A stretch of 64,000 nt of DNA, taken from positions 62,001-126,000 of the forward strand of contig NZ_JBKBEX010000012.1 in NCBI RefSeq assembly GCF_047303325.1, read 5' to 3'. Both the position numbers and the translations under genes were made by a program. Of this stretch, positions 59,109 through 64,000 are shown in pieces (within the stretch, counting starts at the first letter, position 1; each line of letters begins with the position of its first letter). A model generated the notes under the pieces. It ran no database searches and was not told the origin of the DNA. It saw only the letters and a program-made list of their open reading frames with translations. Origin of the DNA: Polaromonas sp047303325 (GTDB lineage Bacteria > Pseudomonadota > Gammaproteobacteria > Burkholderiales > Burkholderiaceae_C).

Positions 59109-59474
59109 ATGAGTGCCGTAGCCGAAAATATCCAGACCGACATGCCCGCGCCCTTTGTCTTCACCGACAGCGCCGCGTCCAAGGTGGCCGAGCTGATTGC
59201 CGAAGAAGGCAATCCTGACCTCAAGCTGCGTGTGTTCGTGCAGGGCGGCGGCTGCTCCGGCTTCCAGTACGGCTTTACCTTCGATGAAATCACCAACGAA
59301 GACGACACCACCATGACCAAGAACGGCGTGTCCCTGCTGATCGACGCCATGAGCTACCAGTACCTGGTGGGAGCCGAGATCGACTACAAGGACGACCTTG
59401 AAGGCGCCCAGTTCGTCATCAAGAACCCCAACGCCACCAGCACCTGCGGCTGCGGCTCCAGCTTCTCGGCCTGA
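59109..59474 (+). CDS. erpA: A-type iron-sulfur insertion protein ErpA
   Basis: 121-residue A-type Fe-S carrier. The three conserved Cys are C49 (GGGCSGFQYG) and C113/C115 (TCGCGSSF at the C-terminus). ErpA delivers Fe-S clusters to apo-enzymes. Length and N-terminal form match ErpA in Betaproteobacteria. Ribosome site TTGGAGTCCCC. Followed by an intrinsic terminator. Confidence 0.96.
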   Translation: MSAVAENIQTDMPAPFVFTDSAASKVAELIAEEGNPDLKLRVFVQGGGCSGFQYGFTFDEITNEDDTTMTKNGVSLLIDAMSYQYLVGAEIDYKDDLEGAQFVIKNPNATSTCGCGSSFSA

Positions 59475-59498
59475 GGCGCTTCCCAACGCTCCTGCTTT

Positions 59499-59524
59499 AA
59501 AAGCCGCCCTCGAGGCGGCTTTTT
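59499..59524 (+). terminator. Intrinsic terminator after erpA
   Basis: Stem GCCGCC (59503-59508), loop CTCGA, GGCGGC (59514-59519), then five T; preceded by AAAA, so possibly bidirectional. Confidence 0.9.
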
Positions 59525-59592
59525 GCTGCCCGGCGATTTCCTTCCTCCGTTCAACGCGGTGAACCAAGTCCGCTATTTCCCATCTTTCATCC

Positions 59593-61014
59593 ATGCAGGC
59601 AGAAGAAAAATCATTGCGCGTGCTGCTCTGGCTGGTGGCCATCGGCTTCTTCATGCAGACCCTGGACGCCACCATCGTCAACACCACCCTGCCGGCCATG
59701 GCCCGCAGCTTCGGCGAAAGCCCCCTGCGCATGCAGTCGGTGGTGGTGGCCTATTCACTCACCATGGCCATGCTGATTCCCGCGTCCGGCTGGATCGCCG
59801 ACCGCTTCGGCACGCGGCGCGTGTACGTGGGCGCGATTTCGCTGTTCGTCATCGGCTCCATCGCCTGCGCGCTGTCCGGCAACCTGATGCAACTGGTGGC
59901 CGCGCGCGTGGTGCAGGGTATGGGCGGGGCGCTGCTGCTGCCGGTGGGCCGGCTGGCGGTGTTGCGTGCTTTTCCGCGCGAGCGCTTTTTGCAGGCCATG
60001 AGCTTTATCGCGATTCCAGGCCTGGTCGGTCCGCTGATCGGCCCCACCCTGGGTGGCTGGCTGGTCGAGGTGGCCACCTGGCACTGGGTATTCCTCATCA
60101 ATATCCCGGTCGGGCCGCTGGGCGCGGTGGCGACGGTGTTCTATATGCAGGACAACCCGCAGCCGCATGTGCCGCGCTTTGACCTGCCGGGTTACCTGTT
60201 TCTGGCTTTCGGCATGGTGTCCGTCTCGCTCGCGGTCGACGGGCTGTCGGGCCTGGGCCTGAAGCAGGCCGGCGTGCTGGTGCTGCTGGTGTTCGGCCTG
60301 GCCAGTCTCACCGCCTACTGGCTGCACGCGGCCAAGCGCCCCGACCCGCTGTTTTCGCCCAAGCTGTTTTCCGTCCCCACGCTCAGCATAGGCCTGCTGG
60401 GCAATCTGTTCTCGCGCCTGGGCAGCTCATGCATGCCCTTCCTGGTTCCGCTGCTGCTGCAGGTCAGCCTGGACTATTCGCCGCTGCAGGCCGGGATGAT
60501 GATGGTGCCCGTCGCCGTGGCCAGCATGCTGGTCAAACGCGTCACCACGCCGCTGATCACACGCTACGGCTACCGCCGGGTGCTGGTGACCAACACCGCG
60601 CTGGTGGGTTTCACCATGGCGAGTTTCGCGCTCGTCACGCCGGCCCAGCCGCTGTGGCTGCACATCGCGCAACTGGCCTGCTTCGGCGCGGTCAACTCCA
60701 TGCAGTTCACCGCGATGAACACGGTGACCCTGCGCGACCTCGACAGTGGCATGGCCAGCAGCGGCAACAGTTTGCTGTCCATGGTGCAGATGCTGGCCAT
60801 GAGCATGGGCGTGGCCGCCGCCGGCGCGGTGCTGGCCGCTTTCACGGGTTTTTTCGGCACCGGTGAAGCGCTGCAAACCCTGCACGCTTTTCAGGCAACC
60901 TTCGCCGCCATGGGGCTGATCACGCTGGCCTCGGCGGGCATCTTCTGGCAGCTCTCGCCGCAGGTGAGGGTGGTGAAGAAAGCTGAGGCTTCCGAGGCGT
61001 CGGGACAAGGGTAG
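59593..61014 (+). CDS. MFS transporter, DHA2 (EmrB/QacA) type
   Basis: 473-residue, about 14-helix MFS exporter. Signatures: LDATIVNTTLPAMARSFG (helix 1 motif D1), GWIADRFGTRRVYV (motif A), ARVVQGMGGALLLPVGRLAV (motif B), IPGLVGPLIGPTLGGWL (motif C). Resembles MdtD/EmrB-type drug exporters; no membrane-fusion partner is adjacent. Substrate unknown. The end is separated by 97 bases from the convergent cyclo-ligase gene, with no obvious hairpin. Confidence 0.92.
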   Translation: MQAEEKSLRVLLWLVAIGFFMQTLDATIVNTTLPAMARSFGESPLRMQSVVVAYSLTMAMLIPASGWIADRFGTRRVYVGAISLFVIGSIACALSGNLMQLVAARVVQGMGGALLLPVGRLAVLRAFPRERFLQAMSFIAIPGLVGPLIGPTLGGWLVEVATWHWVFLINIPVGPLGAVATVFYMQDNPQPHVPRFDLPGYLFLAFGMVSVSLAVDGLSGLGLKQAGVLVLLVFGLASLTAYWLHAAKRPDPLFSPKLFSVPTLSIGLLGNLFSRLGSSCMPFLVPLLLQVSLDYSPLQAGMMMVPVAVASMLVKRVTTPLITRYGYRRVLVTNTALVGFTMASFALVTPAQPLWLHIAQLACFGAVNSMQFTAMNTVTLRDLDSGMASSGNSLLSMVQMLAMSMGVAAAGAVLAAFTGFFGTGEALQTLHAFQATFAAMGLITLASAGIFWQLSPQVRVVKKAEASEASGQG

Positions 61015-61111
61015 CTTTCCGCCGGGTCTTGCTCCGGTCTTGCGCGCTCTGCCTCTTCATCTTCCTCCTCCTTCCTCTGCCTGGTTCTGCTGGCCGGGAG
61101 TGGTCCGGCAA

Positions 61112-61750
<639 letters not shown>

Positions 61751-61751
61751 A

Positions 61752-63875
61752 ATGTCCCAGATGCTATACAAATTTCTTACCAGCCCCCTGCGGACGGCGG
61801 CCCTGGCGCCGGTTTTAGGCGCGATGGCCTGCTTCGCACTGCTTGCCCCGGCCGCGGCCCAGGCGCCCGCCACTGCGGCCGACAACGTGATCATCGAGAT
61901 GAACAAGGCCTTCAAGCGCGGCGACAGGGCCCGGCTGGCGCAGCTGCTGCCGCAGGCCAGGGGCCACGCGCTGGAGCCCTGGGCCGCCTACTGGGATCTC
62001 AAGCTGCGCCTGGGCGAAGCCGGTGCGCAGGAGGTGCAGGACTTTTTGAGCCGCTATGCCGGCACCTACCAGGAAGACCGGCTGCGCAACGACTGGCTGC
62101 TGCTGCTGGGCCAGCGCCGCGACTGGGCTGGCTTTGCCGCCGAGTATCCCAACTACCGCATGAACGACGACAAGGAAGTGCGCTGCTATGCGCTGCTGGT
62201 CGAGCACCTGAAGAACCCGGCGCCCGACGCGCGCCTGGCCGAGGAGGTCAAAAAGAACTGGTATGCGCAGCGCGAGGCCGATGACGGCTGCAACGCGGCC
62301 GCCGAACGGCTGGTGGGCACCAAGAACCTCACGCCGCAGGACGCCTGGGTCAAGGCCCGGCTGGCCACTGAGGCGAACCGCCCGCGCTCGGCACTGGCCG
62401 CCGTGCAGATCGTCGCCCCTGACGCCGCGGGCATGGTCAACGACCTCAACGCCAGCCCCATCAAGTTCCTGGCCGGCAAACACATCGCGCTGAGCAAGGC
62501 GCGGCGCGAAATCATCACGCTGGCGCTGATCAAGATGGCGGTCAGCGACATCGAGGGCGCGGCCTTCCAGCTTGAAAACAAATGGGGCATGCAGCTCAAT
62601 ACCGAAGAGCGCAACTGGGTCTGGGGCGTGATAGGCCGGCAGACCGCCACGCGACTGGGCACGGCCCCGGCCGGCGACGCGCTGGAGTATTTCGCGAAGG
62701 TCACCAAGGACAGCGACCTCAGCGACGACATGCTGGGCTGGAAAGTGCGGGCCGCGCTGCGCGCCGGCGGCCAGCCCAACTGGCCGCTGGTGCTGGCGGC
62801 CGTCAACGCCATGAGCGAGGACGCGCGCAGGGACCCCACCTGGAGTTACTGGAAGGCGCGCGCGCTGCTGGCCACCGCGCCGCCCGACGCACCGCCCAAG
62901 CCTGCCGTTGTGGCCACCACGCCCGGCGTGGTCCAGACCATTCCCACCGGCATCACGATTTCGCCGCAGCGCGCCGAGGCCCTGGCCCTGCTGCAGTCCT
63001 TTGCGTCGGTGCGCGGTTTTTACGAGCAGCTGGCGCTGGAGGAACTCGGCCAGAAGATCACCGTGCCGGCCAAACCCGCGCCGCTGACGCCTGAGGAAAA
63101 AGAAGCCGCGCGGATCAACCCGGGCCTGAACCGCGCCGCCTACGCCATCGCCATAGGCCTGCGCCCCGAAGGCGCACGCGAGTGGAACTACAGCACCAAC
63201 CTGCACCAGCGCGGCGGCATGGCCGACCGCGAGCTGCTGGCAGCCGCCCAGTTCGCCTGCGACCGCCAGATCTGGGACCGCTGCATCAACACCAGCGAGC
63301 GCACCAAGGGCGAGATCGATTTTGAACAGCGCTATCCCATGCCTTTTCGCGAAACGGTGACCAAGCGCGCCCAGTCCATCAACCTGGACCCGGCCTATGT
63401 CTACGGCCTGATCCGCCAGGAAAGCCGTTTCATCATGGACGCGCGCTCCGGCGTGGGCGCCTCGGGCCTGATGCAGGTCATGCCCGCCACGGCGCGCTGG
63501 ACCGCCAAAAAGATAGGCCTGGAAGGCTTCACGCAGGACCAGCTCAACGACCGCGACACCAACATCGCAATCGGCACGGCCTACCTCAAGTTCGCGCTGG
63601 ACGACTTCAGCGGCTCCATGCCCATGGCCGCGGCCGCTTACAACGCCGGCCCCGGCCGGCCGCGCACCTGGCGCAACGGCCCGGTGCTGGACGGCGCGAT
63701 CTGGGCCGAGAGCATTCCCTTCAGCGAGACGCGCGACTATGTGAAAAAGGTGCTGTCCAACACCACCAACTACGCGGCCATGCTGACAGGCCGGCCGCAA
63801 TCGCTGAAAGCCAGGCTGAGCACTGTGGGGCCGCGCGATGCGGCGCAGCCAGAGCCCTACAAGGACTTGCCTTAA
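61752..63875 (+). CDS. slt: Soluble lytic murein transglycosylase
   Basis: 707-residue Slt70-like enzyme. A signal peptide (about residues 4-35, LTSPLRTAALAPVLG...CFALLAPAAAQA) leads into an alpha-helical superhelical domain (to about residue 520) and the C-terminal transglycosylase domain with catalytic E557 in GLIRQESRFI, GASGLMQVMPATA and AAYNAGPGRPRTW. It cleaves peptidoglycan glycan strands making 1,6-anhydro-muramyl ends. Start may be ATG 61752 or ATG 61761; neither has a strong ribosome site. Its start is one base from the divergent cyclo-ligase start, so each promoter must lie within the other gene. Confidence 0.94.
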   Translation: MSQMLYKFLTSPLRTAALAPVLGAMACFALLAPAAAQAPATAADNVIIEMNKAFKRGDRARLAQLLPQARGHALEPWAAYWDLKLRLGEAGAQEVQDFLSRYAGTYQEDRLRNDWLLLLGQRRDWAGFAAEYPNYRMNDDKEVRCYALLVEHLKNPAPDARLAEEVKKNWYAQREADDGCNAAAERLVGTKNLTPQDAWVKARLATEANRPRSALAAVQIVAPDAAGMVNDLNASPIKFLAGKHIALSKARREIITLALIKMAVSDIEGAAFQLENKWGMQLNTEERNWVWGVIGRQTATRLGTAPAGDALEYFAKVTKDSDLSDDMLGWKVRAALRAGGQPNWPLVLAAVNAMSEDARRDPTWSYWKARALLATAPPDAPPKPAVVATTPGVVQTIPTGITISPQRAEALALLQSFASVRGFYEQLALEELGQKITVPAKPAPLTPEEKEAARINPGLNRAAYAIAIGLRPEGAREWNYSTNLHQRGGMADRELLAAAQFACDRQIWDRCINTSERTKGEIDFEQRYPMPFRETVTKRAQSINLDPAYVYGLIRQESRFIMDARSGVGASGLMQVMPATARWTAKKIGLEGFTQDQLNDRDTNIAIGTAYLKFALDDFSGSMPMAAAAYNAGPGRPRTWRNGPVLDGAIWAESIPFSETRDYVKKVLSNTTNYAAMLTGRPQSLKARLSTVGPRDAAQPEPYKDLP

Positions 63876-63895
63876 ACCAACGGCAAAGCGCCAGC

Positions 63896-64000
63896 TCAGG
63901 CCGGATAGACCGCGCCCAGTACCCGCAGGCCGCGCGCGCCCGTCACGCTGGGCAGGTTGCCCGGCCTGCCCAGCACCAGTTGCCGCGCCAGCCAGGCGAA
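63896..64000 (-). CDS. Partial gene, C-terminal end of unknown protein
   Basis: The last 34 codons of a minus-strand gene run off the window, ending LGAVYPA and TGA at 63896-63898. The visible sequence (FAWLARQLVLGRPG...) shows no domain; codon use is genome-like. It is convergent with slt. Identity cannot be given from this fragment. Confidence 0.55.
   Translation of the reverse strand, partial: FAWLARQLVLGRPGNLPSVTGARGLRVLGAVYPA

Overview
The window reads as chromosomal DNA of a GC-rich betaproteobacterium. The best fit is Burkholderiales, family Comamonadaceae (Polaromonas/Rhodoferax/Variovorax-like). This is inferred from the SAH riboswitch-ahcY-tlyA-metF arrangement, Bug-type (TctC) binding proteins, a double-length UvrA, a LiuR-type leucine/isovalerate cluster and the general codon usage. 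No rRNA, tRNA, CRISPR array, transposase or integrase was seen.

Layout. 0-0.9 kb: HTH-receiver fusion and an intergenic repeat. 0.9-13.4 kb: first leucine/acyl-CoA block, with an MBL hydrolase divergent from a LiuR-like MerR regulator. Two copies of a perfect TGACGTTTACGTAAACGTCA palindrome stand before the MBL gene and before the thioesterase-isovaleryl-CoA dehydrogenase-carbonic anhydrase-AceK-thiolase-SDR-acyl-CoA dehydrogenase row. Small housekeeping genes and a class V aminotransferase follow. 13.4-16.5 kb: an AT-richer island with divergent genes for an HNH endonuclease and an OLD-type ATPase/TOPRIM nuclease. This is the best candidate for an undescribed defence module. 16.5-28.1 kb: AraC regulator and second leucine block (liuB, acyl-CoA dehydrogenase, liuC, a secreted M48-PDZ peptidase and DUF4126 protein as passengers, liuD, ghrA, liuE). 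The start of liuD is preceded by a duplicated start and three GCGAAGC mini-hairpins.

28.1-33.7 kb: YbaK-DUF1289 fusion, DsbA-like protein, MHS transporter, a tiny membrane protein, an orphan Leu/Ile/Val-type binding protein. 33.9-39.7 kb: a 1957-residue tandem UvrA. 39.9-43.6 kb: Bug-type binding protein, TetR/MFS divergent pair, HAD phosphatase. 43.6-47.9 kb: SAH riboswitch, ahcY, tlyA, metF, rlpA. 48.0-51.2 kb: GbsR/MarR regulator with cytochrome bd genes cydAB. 51.3-55.4 kb (minus): PAS histidine kinase followed by a receiver-cyclase-like-Ser/Thr kinase fusion. 55.5-64 kb: rlmJ, rplM-rpsI, DUF6776-like protein, bactofilin, erpA, MFS exporter, 5-formyl-THF cyclo-ligase, Slt, and a partial gene.

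How it works together. The two liu blocks would take isovaleryl-CoA to acetyl-CoA and acetoacetate. Carbonic anhydrase can supply bicarbonate to methylcrotonyl-CoA carboxylase, and AceK can redirect isocitrate to the glyoxylate shunt. A LiuR-like repressor with operators on the first block would link these. The methyl cycle is under SAH control. Four copies of a hairpin-forming intergenic repeat lie directly after gene ends, three of them between convergent genes, and show compensatory changes in a stem.
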